Assembly: GCA_030386875.1 (NCBI GenBank)
Contig: CM059570.1
Coordinates: 32,045,422 to 32,109,421, forward strand
Reading direction: 5' to 3'
From: Morinoia aosen
Lineage: Eukaryota; Arthropoda; Malacostraca; Amphipoda; Talitridae
Length of the DNA stretch: 64,000 nt
The translations under genes were made by a program, and so were the position numbers. Shown here piece after piece: positions 46,362-58,099 of this stretch; position 1 is the stretch's first letter; the number at the start of each line of letters is the position of its first letter. The notes below the pieces were generated by a model, which saw only the letters and a program-made list of their open reading frames with translations, made no database searches and had not been told where the DNA came from.

Positions 46362-47096
46362 ATCGCTGCTCTCAAAAACATGAAAGGTCCACTCTTTGTC
46401 AGCTTATTTTTGAGGGGAAAAGGTTTGTGGTGTTATTTTCCGGAGCTTCCTGCGGTATACCCGCAAATTTGCTTATCTAAGTTCTTTTACAAAGGCTTGC
46501 TCATTCCTTTCGTTCGTTGAGTGTGGGACGTGTTGTCTTCTGCGTTACTCGGTGGCTGAAATTCTATCGTACGAACCGTTTACTGTTCTTAATCTCTGTG
46601 CTACGTTATATTTTATATCAAAAATGTATTTTCGACTATTTGTTTCGACTTCAGATGTTTTTGAATATTAAATATCTTGGAATTTACGATAGTTTAGACG
46701 ACTACATACATACTATGCCTTTCATTCCAATTGTGGTTTCAATGATTTGGGTAATATATTTGAAAAAATTGATACCATTGGAAGCGCGCTATCTGTTTAT
46801 GTGTATAGCATTCTTTCATTTATGGAATTAAAAATGCCATCAGGTAATAGTTTGTGATATTTTTGGTTCATGATGAGCTGTAATTTATATTGCCCATGAA
46901 AATTCGAAATAAGTTGTAGAAATAAGTAAGTTGAAGAAATTCGAAATAATTCGTACTTATTTCGAAATTCGAAATAAGTAGAGGGTGTGAGCAGCTTCGC
47001 GAACGGGAATCAATCAGTGATAAACCCTGAACTTTGAACGACACCTCCTCAGAGGTCAAAGGACGCAAGTAAAATGTTTAGGTTAGTTAACACGCT

Positions 47097-47535
47097 GACT
47101 ACGATGGGTTAAATTGAAGTTCAGTATTCAACTCAAATTTAAGTTCAAAAGTTGTTAGAAATTTATAAATATCAAACATTAACTGGGTCCATTAAATACC
47201 ATCAATTTTAACACTTTGACTGCGACGGGCGCCACCGGTGGTACACGAAGGTCATTTTCATAATGCTGCTGACCGACCAGAAGTCGCAAACTCAATTTTC
47301 AGAAATACTTAATCAAAGCTAAATGAAGGCACGATCAAGTTCATGTTCAGCATTTTTCAAATAGTTTACTACAATTGACTCAAAATTTGAGTTGGGCATT
47401 AAACTTAATATTTAGTAGTCGCAGTCAAAGTGTTAAAAGATTATTAAAAATTTTTCAAACGACCTATTGATGGGTCGTTTCGCAGCAGGAAAAACTTAAG
47501 CACGACCCACCATCGTTTCGCAGTCAACTTGTCAA
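47097..47535 (+). mobile_element. Family C element, copy 3 (interrupted)
   Basis: Left part 47097-47211 (TTAA-cacgctgactacgatggg), right part from ~47433 (aagattattaaaaatttttc, gacctattgatgggtcg, cgcagtcaacttg). Split by family B copy 4. Confidence 0.78.
47208..47436 (+). mobile_element. Family B TTAA element, copy 4, nested in family C
   Basis: Best-preserved copy: TTAA-cactttgactgcgac ... gtcgcagtcaaagtg-TTAA, with 15-bp perfect terminal inverted repeats. It splits family C copy 3 exactly at a TTAA that is single in the uninterrupted C copy at 5523-5793. Confidence 0.88.
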
Positions 47536-47537
47536 GT

Positions 47538-47825
47538 TGATCTATCCTATGCTATAAGGACTGGCGCACCTGGGGGAACTTTAAGTCTACCTCAGCTATG
47601 GATGGCTTTCTGCACCTCTTTCGTGCCCATTCTAGTTTCCACGTCTTCATTGATATTTATTCTTTATCGATTCTTCATTCCTAACTTGTTATTTCTATGC
47701 ATAGAATACCCTGTGTGAAAACACCTTGTGTGTAGATTCCCCGGTTTCTATACAGTCCAGATTAAATTGTCTCTTCAATTCACTCCTTTGAGATTGCCTT
47801 CACTATAGCTAGGGAATTTTAAAAA
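47538..47825 (+). repeat. Family A variant, copy 8
   Basis: Similar to the 6733 variant (ctatgctataaggactggcg), with 'gtgtgaaaacaccttgtgtg' and 'tagattcccc' in the middle. Ends just before exon b. Confidence 0.55.
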
Positions 47826-47901
47826 TACAATAGGATGGCTTGAACGACTGGCGTAGTTTGCTTATTTTATTTTCAGACCTGAAGATTTCAAGTATTTAAC
47901 C

Positions 47902-48063
47902 ATGCTTAAAAGATCTCGACCAATCTTTCACATCGGACTCGCGCTGGCCAGCGCTCGGACGATCTCCTCGTACGAGTCGCTCCAGTGCCCAGCTGACTTC
48001 GTGTTCAAGCAAATAAAAGAGGCGTACGGAGGCAATTACAAGTTCTTGACTTATCTCAACGTG
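47902..48063 (+). CDS. AIG1/ADTRP-like protein, first coding exon version b
   Basis: 54 codons from ATG to GTG|GTGGGT. Contains a hydrophobic stretch near residues 7-18 and ends with AYGGNYKFLTYLNV, the AIG1/ADTRP signature; Thr50 is at the catalytic position. It differs from versions a and c in lacking the LFHAVV start. A strong acceptor (tttattttcag, ending 47876) lies 25 bp before the ATG, so this exon is probably spliced to an upstream 5' UTR exon. It ends in phase 0 like its relatives. Confidence 0.85.
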
Positions 48064-50994
48064 GTGGGTCATTTTTTTTGCTAATAAGTGTAAATGATAG
48101 AAATTTCAATTCAACAAGGTGGGTAGTGCGTATAATTATAAATATTAATTTCAGTTCCACAAGTTGGGTTATGTGAATAAAGTTAGAGTAAGCAACGCTT
48201 ATAGCGAGTCCAGTAAATTAGATTTATTTTATATCGTTGTGTATCGTTGGAGGTAGCTCTTTTATCTTAATATCCGTAACAGCAGACAAGATTCACTGTT
48301 AGCGACATCCATCGTTCATCTCCCACATTTGTAACGTGGTAATCTAAAAGAACTTCATTGCACAAGTGAAGCAGCTAGTTGTATTTCCGTACTATTGCTT
48401 ACGCAGCAATTGGGCCCCCCGTCGCCCTATCAATACGCGCTTTTTAGAAACGTGTTTTTTGTATGTTACCTGCAAAGTTGGGATTTCCGAAATGTTTTTT
48501 TAACAGTACAGCAATGAGTATAAAATTAAAGTATCACTTCTTCTGTCGATGTATAGTGTACCCTGCTAGAAGGCTTATTAGAAGATTTTCTGCACTGCTA
48601 TTATCATAAGCTTTGCTAATTGCCAAATTCGCGTAATGTAAATTCTTGAAGCGAGTGTTGGTTTCTTATGTTATCAGCAAATATGAATTGTTAGCAGCGG
48701 GGTGTTGGACGACTGTAATGGTCAGTATATGCCTGTTGTTGCCCGTGTAAATGTTATTCGGTACGTATTGCGTTAACGATTTTTGTTAGTCAGTGAGCTG
48801 TTACTGGTATTTAGAAAACTGTCCATTCAGCCTTAGTTACTTTTTCTTACCAGAGCTATCAATTTAATAGTATGATCGTAAACTCTAACCTGCTATACTA
48901 ATTTGTTCATTCTTGCTCTCTCATCTTTCTGTTGATGCGTTGGTCACAACCGTGTGGCCATAGCGAGGCCGACGTTGCTCGGTAACCAGGAAGTAATTGA
49001 AATCGTTAAGAGCTCATACTCCTTCTATTATAGGATATAGCTTTTCCTTTTATGGTCTCTCTTCGTTTGTGGTGAGATGTCATTGATCTTAGTGTGGCGT
49101 ACTGCCGTTAAACTATAGTAAAAAATCGGTGCAACTTGAAAAAAGGGGAGATCTTCGTTAAAGTGAGAGGAGAATCGAGTATCGGAGAGGATTCAAACTC
49201 TCGCCAGAGAAAGAATAGGAAATTAATTGAATTGGAAATAAAAGATTGACAGAAAGAGGGAAATAAGAGATAAAGTAAATATCCTACGATGCATAAGTTT
49301 GATCAACATTTTCAGTGCTAAAGTATCTGAGGAGGCATGCCTTTCAACTCCTCTCTAGTGTCGACGACGTGGTCAAAGTTAGATGATTCCATTTATTTCG
49401 TAAATCGCACATTTTTTGTAGCTTTAATATACTCGCATTTGAGACAGTAATATAAAGCTTTCCAACGCTACTCCGTGCCTGGCTGTGACTGTGAGCAGGA
49501 GCTTTATTGTTGGATCAAGAGGTAGAAGTGTGCTAAGAGCGTGTCTAATGTACGTGTTTGTTTATGAAGGCTAAGATAAGCCCCTTGTATCATGGTGCCT
49601 ACGAGGGAATTCTCGTGGATAACGCCAGAGTTGTAGAAAAATTTTTATTGATATAAATTGTAGACTGACGTTAGTTTAGGTTCATTATTTTGTGGGGCGA
49701 TTCATGACGAATTTTTTGGAGAATAATAGCAGTTCATGGTATTTATGTTTGAAGTCGTGATTCGTTCTTATTTTGAACTTGTCTGTTCTAATGTGGATGT
49801 TTGTGGAAAATTTTTTAAAGAACATTGATAACAGAGATACGAGCATCATTTTAGCGTGCGACTAATCAGTCACGATTCAATGAATGTTCTCGCCCTGTAA
49901 GTTAGCAATTTCGCTTGTGAAAATAAAGTATTACCCAATAAAGCATAGAATGAATGCAAATGAATATGAGCTAAAGCGAAGTCGTTTCAAAATAACGTAT
50001 ATTTGTGATCCGTTCCGTGTACATCTATCGTGCCGAGACGGTTTCTTAATTAATTGAAATGCTTCTGATAGTGTCTCAAGTGTTTTTTTTTGTGACCGCT
50101 GACATTGATTTCGTCTGAAAACTAAGTAAAATAGTTTACGTAGGTTAACTTTGGTGATTGAAAATAATAGATCTCATATTTCATTTGATTGTCACTTCTA
50201 TTTTATTAGATTGCGTACCATTTCGGCCAGCTTAAATTATCTTATAATTTAATACGTCATTTTGTCTCTTATTGAAAGTATGGTCTGCTCTTGTGTCGAC
50301 ATCAGTGAGCAATCTAAGAACTGTGCGTAGTTTACATTCTTTAAAACATTCACATCGGTCCTTCAATTCAAACGAGATGGCCGCTGCGTCATTTATTTTG
50401 TCAGTGGTTCGCTGTAAAAAATAATGAAAGAAAACAGTGATTTACCTTGCATTGATTCCATCCGCCGCAGATGTTCTAATGAAAAATATTTGGCAAAAAT
50501 GTAAACTAAACCTCCGACGATTAACCGACTCGCATGCAAGTGGAGTGTTCGTATTCAAGCTTACCAGAGTTGCTGGTGTCATGCAAGCTGAGTAAATAAG
50601 TTAGTTGTCGCTGTTTTTTCAGGTGACCTCGCTCAGATTGAGTTTAGAATTGCTGTTGCCTTCCCTCTTAAATTGAATCCCAAGTTAGCGATTTTTTAGG
50701 CCCCTATTGTTGAAACCGTGGTGGGCTCACTCCTGTGGTCTATTCGATTCATTATTGTCGACTCGAGAGTCCTGAAATTTGAATCGACTTATTCTTTTAT
50801 ATTGGATCTTTTACATAAGTAAAAGTAACCCTGCTGGGAAGGCGTGCTCGTGTGGTCTGCGTACTTTGAGGATTTGAAGCTGCCAGTTGACCATGGCCGC
50901 GTCCGCAGGGCTGTAAAGAGCGTCTGTATCTCTCCAGTTGCTCGTACGCCAGCGTGCTTATACACTATGTTCCACAAAAACCCAAACAGACTAT
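48064..50994. other. Intron after exon b, nothing recognised
   Basis: Nearly 3 kb with no repeat family identified and no second AIG1-like exon visible by eye. The 50844-50975 patch is GC-richer and open on both strands, origin unknown. Confidence 0.45.
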
Positions 50995-51116
50995 TTATTT
51001 TCCCTTATCAGCAATACCATCATAAGAATACCCGTATCAGTAATACCATCATAATTTTGCTTGAAATCACATGCTTATGGTATTCTCATGATGGTATTAC
51101 TGATACGGGAAAATAA
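50995..51116. repeat. Fold-back with duplicated left arm
   Basis: Left arm 50995-51032 (ttattttcccttatcagcaa...) pairs with 51079-51116. A second left arm, 51033-51052 (cgtatcagtaataccatcat), is an exact inverse of 51088-51107. Confidence 0.85.
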
Positions 51117-51284
51117 GTACTCGGTTCGGGTTTTTGTTGGATATACTGAGAGGGGTATCCGTATGCAACGAATTAATCAAGGACGACCATATACTTCCGA
51201 GACTTGGTGGCGTTTTCTATATGCGAGTTCCAGAGCTGAAAACTTTCCTTTTGTTAAAATGGGATAAAAATTATTGTCTTTACG

Positions 51285-51510
51285 GGTCATTTTAGTTCGG
51301 TTCACTGCTGTCCCGTTTTGTAACACCTAGTACTTTCTTCTTCAACTTTTATCATTTTTCATAAACTTCTTTCTCAACTTACTGTTTTTAGGCACACCAT
51401 GCGCGAATATTCTTCTTTTCCTTTAGTCTGTAATAAATGGTGCCTTCCTCCTTCCTCTCTTTCGGACGTCTTTTTTGCTGTCAAGGAGGTTCAAAGCAAC
51501 ATCGAATCTG
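51285..51510 (+). repeat. Family A, copy 9 (5'-truncated)
   Basis: Begins near cggttcactgctgtcccgtt and ends with aaggaggttcaaagcaacat. The head is missing. Confidence 0.7.
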
Positions 51511-51910
51511 GTGTTTTCCATATTTTCTGTTTATGCAATTCAATTGATCTACTGGTGTATCGCTTTTGATAAATAGTTTTCCAGTGTTGAGGGAAACACG
51601 GGACTCTTAGCCACCATGCATATGCTTCACTGCATGAGTACCGTAGCACAGATTCCAAAATTGAAGTTATTATGCGGTTACTTGAATCAAGCCTCAATTG
51701 AATTCAATTAATGTGAATCACTTGCACCGTGTTACTAGTTCATTGCTTAACCCGTATTTAATGATCCGTTTCTTACAACCTGCTGATCGCGTTCAAGATG
51801 TATGCATGGATAACAAAAATTGTCATTTCAATGTAATATATTTTGAAATATTTCCGTGCGAGTGTTAAGTGTTGTATTCACACTGCTAAAGATTAAAAAA
51901 AAATTATTTT

Positions 51911-52654
51911 GGGCTCAAATTTTGGGCTCACAAGGGCCTCTCCTATTTCTAATTTTTATCAATGATATTAAATCTACATCATTCTTCAAATTCATACTTT
52001 TTGCCGATGACAGTACCCTTTCTGCGGTCCTTCCAAACCAAAATCCCGCTAGGATGGCGGAGCGTATAAATAATGAACTACATAAGGTTTCATTGTGGCT
52101 TAAAGCTAATAAAATAAGCCTTAATATCGATAAAACAAAATATATTACATTCTCATACAAGAAAAATATATCTCTCCCAGGCATTCAAATTGGCGAAGGT
52201 GAAATCGAAGAAACCAACTCAAGTAAATTCCTGGGCATCATAAAAGACAAACATCTAACCTTTAAAGAGCACATCGCTCATATTAGTTCTAAATTATCAA
52301 AATCTATCGGAATCCTAAATAAAGTTGAAAATTTCCTGCCTGAAACAGCCTTACAAATGCTCTACCGAACGCTCATTTCACCATACTTGCAATACGGAAT
52401 AGAAGCATGGCACGAAACTGATAAAAATAAAACCAACAAAATTTTTACCCTGCAAAAAAGAGCCATAGGAGCGGTAAAGAATCTAGAATATAATGCTCAC
52501 ACAAATGACTCATTCAAAAATTTACGAATACTTAAGCTTTCGGATCTCTACAAAATCTCCATTTGCAATTTCATTTACAAAACATTAACAAATGATGGCG
52601 ACAATAGCCTAAAACAATTATTAACTGCGCAAACTGGTCATCACGACCATTTAA
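51911..52654 (+). pseudogene. Non-LTR retrotransposon reverse transcriptase fragment, N-terminal part
   Basis: Encodes LLFLIFINDI and the catalytic FADDSTL box, then a thumb region (KFLGIIKDKHLTFKEHI, SPYLQYGIEAW). It is truncated at its 5' end: no endonuclease is seen, and the usual QGS-L-GP block is shortened to QGP. The frame is broken at 52651 by a 222-bp TTAA-flanked insertion and resumes at 52877 in the same frame. The clade is not resolved (CR1/L2/Jockey-like group). Confidence 0.85.
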
Positions 52655-52876
52655 CCCTTTAACGTCCGAATTTTTGTACTCATATTACCGTTAACACAAC
52701 CACCGTCACTAAACTGGCGCTGGCATCTGGCATTCACCGATATCAGGATGGGATAAGAACTGCCACTCGGCAGAGAACTTCAAAGAACACATTAGGGAAC
52801 TAATTGAATTAGAAATAAAATATATTGAAGGGGAATTTTGAAAGAGGACACTGGTGTCCTCTGGGGCGTTAAAGGG
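52655..52876. mobile_element. Family F TTAA element nested in the reverse transcriptase
   Basis: 222 bp with ends CCCTTTAACGTCC and GGGGCGTTAAAGGG, flanked by TTAA at 52651-52654 and 52877-52880. Contains an inner palindrome (agaggacactggtgtcctct, 52843-52862). No coding capacity. The terminal structure and TTAA duplication fit a piggyBac-type non-autonomous element. Confidence 0.85.
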
Positions 52877-53062
52877 TTAACCCGGAATAGAAGTAAATTC
52901 ATGCTTCCTTATTACTCAAAGGCTCGGTCACAACACAGTATCCTCTTCGTTGGAACTAAAACTTGGAACTCAATACCTGCGGAGATCCGTGAAAGTAATT
53001 CTTATAAGGTATTCAAAAAAAAATCTTGTGTCTCGCTTCCTATCAGATTACTAGTCGTGTAA
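52877..53062 (+). pseudogene. Reverse transcriptase fragment, C-terminal part
   Basis: Continues the frame of 51911-52654: LTRNRSKFMLPYYSKARSQH, then KTWNSIPAEIRES, the usual 'x-WN-x-P-x-IR' tail of these elements. Ends at a TAA after a lysine-rich stretch. Confidence 0.8.
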
Positions 53063-53574
53063 GTTCACAGAGTCAAACCTTGTCCCCTACATAACTGGTC
53101 CGAATAATGTAATTTCCCTTGGTTAATTTCGCCGATCTTCAGTCTGTTCTTGAATCGTTTGTCGAATATACTGTTAAATCTAGTCCATATGAACTATATT
53201 GTAAAATGAAGTATCTAATTTCGAGTTAATTATCTCATTGATCAGTCTAATGCGTCTCTAGTTTAAGTGAATTAGGTTAAACATTATTGTACTCCTTAGA
53301 CTAACCTTGATGGTAGGATGCCCTAGAAGTCACTGAACTTATTCGGGCCCACAGGAAGCTATACTCAAATTTGACCATTGAACTAGACTTGAGAAACATT
53401 CTATCTCTGTATCACCTGTGGTAAATAAATTGTTTAGGATTGTTTGAAATTGTTTAAAATTAAACAACTCTGGGCTATCTCTTGTACTCTCGCTCAATGA
53501 AAATTTTCATTGTGAGCAATTAGTCGCTCTCGTTTTCCGGCTTCACTAAACGTTGTCGGTAAGCGCTTGGCTGC

Positions 53575-53860
53575 AAGGGCCTGAGCTAAAGGTTAGGTAG
53601 GCTTCCTTTTTGTTGTAATAAAATAGGTTTTTGTTTTGTTACGGACCATCTTTTCTCGGTTCACTGCTGTCCTGTTTTTCAGCGCCTTCGACTTTCTTCT
53701 TCAACTTTTTTCTTGTTTCATGAACTTCTTTCCTAGCTTACTGTTTCTGTGCACCTCGTGCATAGATTCCGCGTTCCCTCAACTCCATACTAAATGGGGC
53801 CTTCCTCTTTCCTCTCTTGGAACATCTTTGTCGTGGTTAAGGGAGGCTAAAACTTTCTTA
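53575..53860 (+). repeat. Family A, copy 10
   Basis: From ctgagctaaaggttaggtag through cggttcactgctgtcctgtt to gttaagggaggctaaaac, then a TA microsatellite. Confidence 0.75.
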
Positions 53861-53912
53861 TATATATTTAATATATATATAATACATATATAATATATAT
53901 ATTGTCACGAGA
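53859..53912. repeat. TA-type microsatellite
   Basis: Interrupted (TA)n run directly after the tail of family A copy 10. Confidence 0.85.
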
Positions 53913-54190
53913 AAAGGTCCCGCCTCCTTACTAATTTACATTAGTAAGAAGATCAGGTTCTCGGAATAGAGGAATTGGCACACCTCCAGGTACATTCCTA
54001 AACACACAAGAAATGCGAGAATATATAAAGAACACAGTCACTAAGGAAAAAGACAAACAATTATTGTATACTAAATTTAGAGCGGTACTCACCGATGAGC
54101 AGAGATACGACTTACATCAGCGCGTTTCGGTGCGCACCTGCATTGACGAGCTGCCTTTGCGTTGACGGGTATTTATACACTCCACAAGAA
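53913..54190 (-). promoter_or_regulatory. Possible minus-strand promoter or solo LTR
   Basis: The minus strand reads tgtataaatacccgtcaacg at about 54189-54170, a TATA-like box, then GC-richer sequence and a GTGAGT donor near 54095. The plus-strand left border begins TGTCACGAG after a TA microsatellite, as an LTR might. No partner LTR or primer-binding site was seen. Confidence 0.3.
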
Positions 54191-55342
54191 TTTAGCATTA
54201 ATTTATAATTACCGCAGAGATAATACAATACGAGAACGGAGACTCACACTCAATGAGCATGTTATTAGGACACAGTGCACATTAAGAACGGAATTTAGAG
54301 ACAGCATACGCCAGATGGCTTACAAGACATGACTATCCTGAAAGATTCGGTTCGGCTGGCCAGCCTTTCCCCGCATGTTGCTTACACACCCAAACATAAC
54401 ACAAATAAGGCCTACAAATATCTTAGCGCTTCCAGCAGCACAGGATGTGGTCAGTACTTCAACCCACACATTCAGGAGCCAGTACAGCTTCAGTTCAAAT
54501 CACTGCCTTATGCACAGTGCTATGAATGTCTGTTGCTAATTGCTAATTTCGGAGCTCCCGAGCATTTCCTTTCTTTGTGAGCTTCTATCCACAGGCACAG
54601 GCCTCCCACCTCCAAGATCAATTTATAACTCGTTACTCATGATTGCGCCAATTATGTTCCCTCAAAAATAACTCAATTTTTACATCACTGCATGGCAATA
54701 AATTTCAACAATATTTATTTCAAAGAAAAATATCTTTTTCCAAGAAACTGCATTTCTCTTACCCTCCCAGAGACGTTGCATCTAAATGTTCCATTAAATG
54801 ATTCCCACGTAGGTTGGGTTTTTCCAATTTTACTTCTCTTCAAGTAAGAACAAAAAATGTATAAATTTTTTGGATCACATAATAGCGTGAAACTTTAGTA
54901 TCAATTTTTAATATAGCCACTTTTCCATTATCTCTTTAAGCACGTTTGTTGCCGCAAACACACCCGCGTTTACTTCTTGGACTTCGCGTTACGGCGTCGA
55001 CTGTAGAACAGCCTTTTGTTCGTCACGATGCCTAGCCTATTTCCTGAGGGTTGTCCTCTGTTCTCATTTCGACCAATCAGATCCTTCCAAACTTCGAAAG
55101 CGCCCGCCTACCCCTTTCCTGTGCTATGTCTTGGTATAACTCCGCTTCCCACGCCCAAGCTCCTTCAAACCGTCGCTCGGCCGCCTCTTTAGGCTTAAGT
55201 TTCGCGCTCTATGTTCGACAACAAGGCGGCGTTTTTTTTAACTGAGTAGGCATTTTCTAACGTCTTCAGTGTCGAAGGGTTCGCTTTTAGGCTTCGCTAA
55301 GATTGCTTACCCCCACAAAAATTCCTTGCTAACGGTACGACC
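54190..55342. other. Unassigned, GC-richer stretch
   Basis: A plus frame at 54329-54580 (83 codons) and a GC-richer zone at 54950-55240 resemble neither the AIG1-like gene nor the repeat families. May be internal sequence of an LTR element whose edge is at 53913. Confidence 0.3.
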
Positions 55343-56076
55343 GAAATGGTCTTAAATTAAATGGTAATAAAACACAATGCATTATTTTTGGATCCAAAGA
55401 TGCAGTTAAAAAAACTTCAGATCTTACTCTTGAAGTTGGAAATGATAAAATAAATGCATCAGAAAAAGTTAAAAATCTAGGAATCTGGTTCGATAGAAAC
55501 ATGTCCTTCAAATCTCACGTTGAGACTACTTGCAACAAAATCTACGGAACTTTAATGTTTTTTCATCGTATAAAAAGTATGCTAAACGAAAAATCCAGAT
55601 TATTAGCCATTCAATCCCTTGTGTTATCGCGCATTGACTACTGCAGCCTAGTATGGGGAGACTTACCTAAATACCTTCAAAGGGACTTACAAAAGTGCAT
55701 GAATTTTGCAGCGAAGGTGGTATGCAACGGTAATTTCAAAAGAAGTGATCACGTAACCCCTCTCCTCAATAAACTCGGCTGGATTCCTATCCGAGAAAGG
55801 CTCCTCATGCAGAAGGCCCAATACGTATTCTCCTCGTTATATCTTCCTCAGAGCAATGCTGAGATAGTGTGTTTCCATCCACCCACTGTAACCAATCAAA
55901 ATCCGAATAGAAACAATAATGTCTTAGTCAACTATCGTTCATCTCACTTAGGGCAGAAGGCTCTGTCCATATCAGGCGCCTTACTGTGGAACAAACTTCC
56001 CCTGAGTATTAAAGTCCCTCAAAGACCGAGAGCATTTAAAGCCAAAATAACTCGTCATCTTGTGTCTCAAGAATAA
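55343..56076 (+). pseudogene. Second non-LTR retrotransposon fragment (RT thumb and C-terminus)
   Basis: Open from about 55333; the recognisable protein begins GLKLNGNKTQCIIFGSK and continues KNLGIWFDRNMSFKSHV, SRIDYCSLVWGDLP, RSDHVTPLLNKLGWIPIRE and ALSISGALLWNKLPLSI, stopping at 56074-56076. These are CR1/L2-type blocks. The catalytic half is missing (5' truncation), the commonest fate of such copies. Confidence 0.85.
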
Positions 56077-56415
56077 TTCTTAGTTGCAGAACACACAAAA
56101 TAAGTACTGTCGAATCTCATTTGCCTGGTATCTCCATTATTAAATCTCCCTCGCTTATTGTTTTATAATACAAGATATCACACAACAGTTTTAAAGTATG
56201 CGTAAGTATTGTAATTTGATCGCCTATACGCTGCCATTTGCAAACATGCTTCCTTGAATATGTGTGTACGTATATAGGTGTATGTGGGCATATGGGTGTG
56301 CATATGTGCACGTACACCTGTGTGCACTAGAGTAGATAAACCAGTCGAAGGTTGCATTTTATGTCATTCCTCTCCATTTCTGTGCAAGCATCAAACTAGA
56401 CCGTCATGGTACCTA

Positions 56416-56475
56416 TGTATGTGCGTGTGTGTGTGTGTGTGTGTATGTGTGTATGTGTGTGTGTGTGTGTGTGTT
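56416..56475. repeat. (GT)n microsatellite
   Basis: About 30 GT units with two TATG-type interruptions. Confidence 0.9.
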
Positions 56476-57334
56476 TATCAATTGCAGACATTCTGCACCA
56501 TATTACAAAGAAAATGTGATTTTCTTTCTAATATGAAATTGTAAAGCATCCATGTAAAAAAAGCAATAAATTCGTTGTGTGATCATCCATTTATACTGCA
56601 GTATTACGCTTATAGTTATATGCTTATAATAATGTGATACCTATGTTTGTTTATCAATTGCCGACAATTTGCGCCATATTTCAAAGATAATGTGATTTTT
56701 TTTCTAATATGAAACCTTTATAGGACATTAATGTTTTCTTTCTTATTCACGTCTCACAATCGTTTTCATGTTTCAGACTTAGGTAGACTGTTTTGTGCCA
56801 CTATTTTTAGTACGAAATTTTATAAAATTCACGCCATAATAAAGGATATTTTCTCCGTTTCCCTCGATTGGAATTTCTGGTTTATACTGACTGGTTTACG
56901 CTGATATTCGCGCACATGCTTACTTGTATATATGTGTACGTGTGCACGCTATGCGTATGACACTAAATAGAATGCGTATGTATTGCCTCGATGCATAGAA
57001 ATGCATCTGTGTATCCTTACGAGTTTGGTGTAGGTATGTGCGTGCATGTATATGTGTATATATTTGCGTGTATATGTGCACACATGTGTGTACTAGACTG
57101 ACAACTAGCATTTGACTAGAGATAATGGTCTTTTTTCTGTTCACTCTCAACTTGTAACATTACCTAACTCGTCATCTCTTTATTATTGTAAAGCATTCAT
57201 GTAAAAACTATACATTTGTTGTGCGATCATCCACTTTTTGTTTAAATAAAATGCTTATTAACTGATGACTGCTATGTTAAAATAGTTGGATTAGAAATAC
57301 AAAACTTATAATCTTCTTGGTCCTCATGCTTATG

Positions 57335-57442
57335 TGTACGTGTATACATGTATATGTATGTGTGTGTATGTACATGTATATATATATGTATGAATATATA
57401 TATATGTATATATATACGGATGTATATTTATATATATATTTT
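57335..57442. repeat. TG/TA-rich microsatellite
   Basis: Alternating purine-pyrimidine tract (tgtatatgtatgtgtg, then tatatata runs). Confidence 0.85.
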
Positions 57443-58043
57443 TTTTTCATGCTTCCTTAAAATGACACTTCTGAACATTGGCCGAAACAAGCGATTCATG
57501 TATTATTTCCTGGCGTCAAGAATTGCGAAGTTTTATGTCATGTACATGTAAACTGCCCAAAGTGTTTTCACCTCACAATGAAAATGTATCGTCCATGAAA
57601 TTGTGTTGTCTCTTATAATTATCATTACATGTATTATCAAATGTAGATTAAGCAAGATTAGGAGTACATTGCCCTCAATCATTTCTTTTCGACTAGTGAC
57701 ACGAGTTTTACAAAACTTGTGTGTATCATCTAAGTGTATTAATTTTAAGAGATTTTAAAAACCAATGATGGCACTTTTGTACCATCTATATTGGAAATAT
57801 ACTGTTTTTCTTTTTTTTTCTTTCTAATATAAACAGACATCGTTCGAGCCATTACAGCTTATGGCCCAAATGTACACACATGAAGCGACCCATCGGTACT
57901 GCTGGAATTTACTAAGATATTTCAACGGACAAATTTTTTTAAGTAAGCACAATATTTGTTACTCAATTAAAAGATTTATTACACATGATCAAAATTTTTC
58001 CCTAAATCCTCAGTTTTAATTCGAAAAATTCATCATTCTTAAC

Positions 58044-58096
58044 AATATATAATATATAATATATATATATAATATATATATATAATATATATATAT
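58044..58096. repeat. TA-type microsatellite
   Basis: Repeated taatatata words. Unrelated low-GC DNA on both sides. Confidence 0.85.
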
Positions 58097-58099
58097 GCT

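Noticed and set aside
46517-46831. 104-codon hydrophobic frame, possible membrane protein
   Set aside because: AT-rich, no family motif, no splice or promoter context; chance opening is likely.
56278-56544. Cys/Val-rich frame
   Set aside because: Translation of a GT microsatellite.
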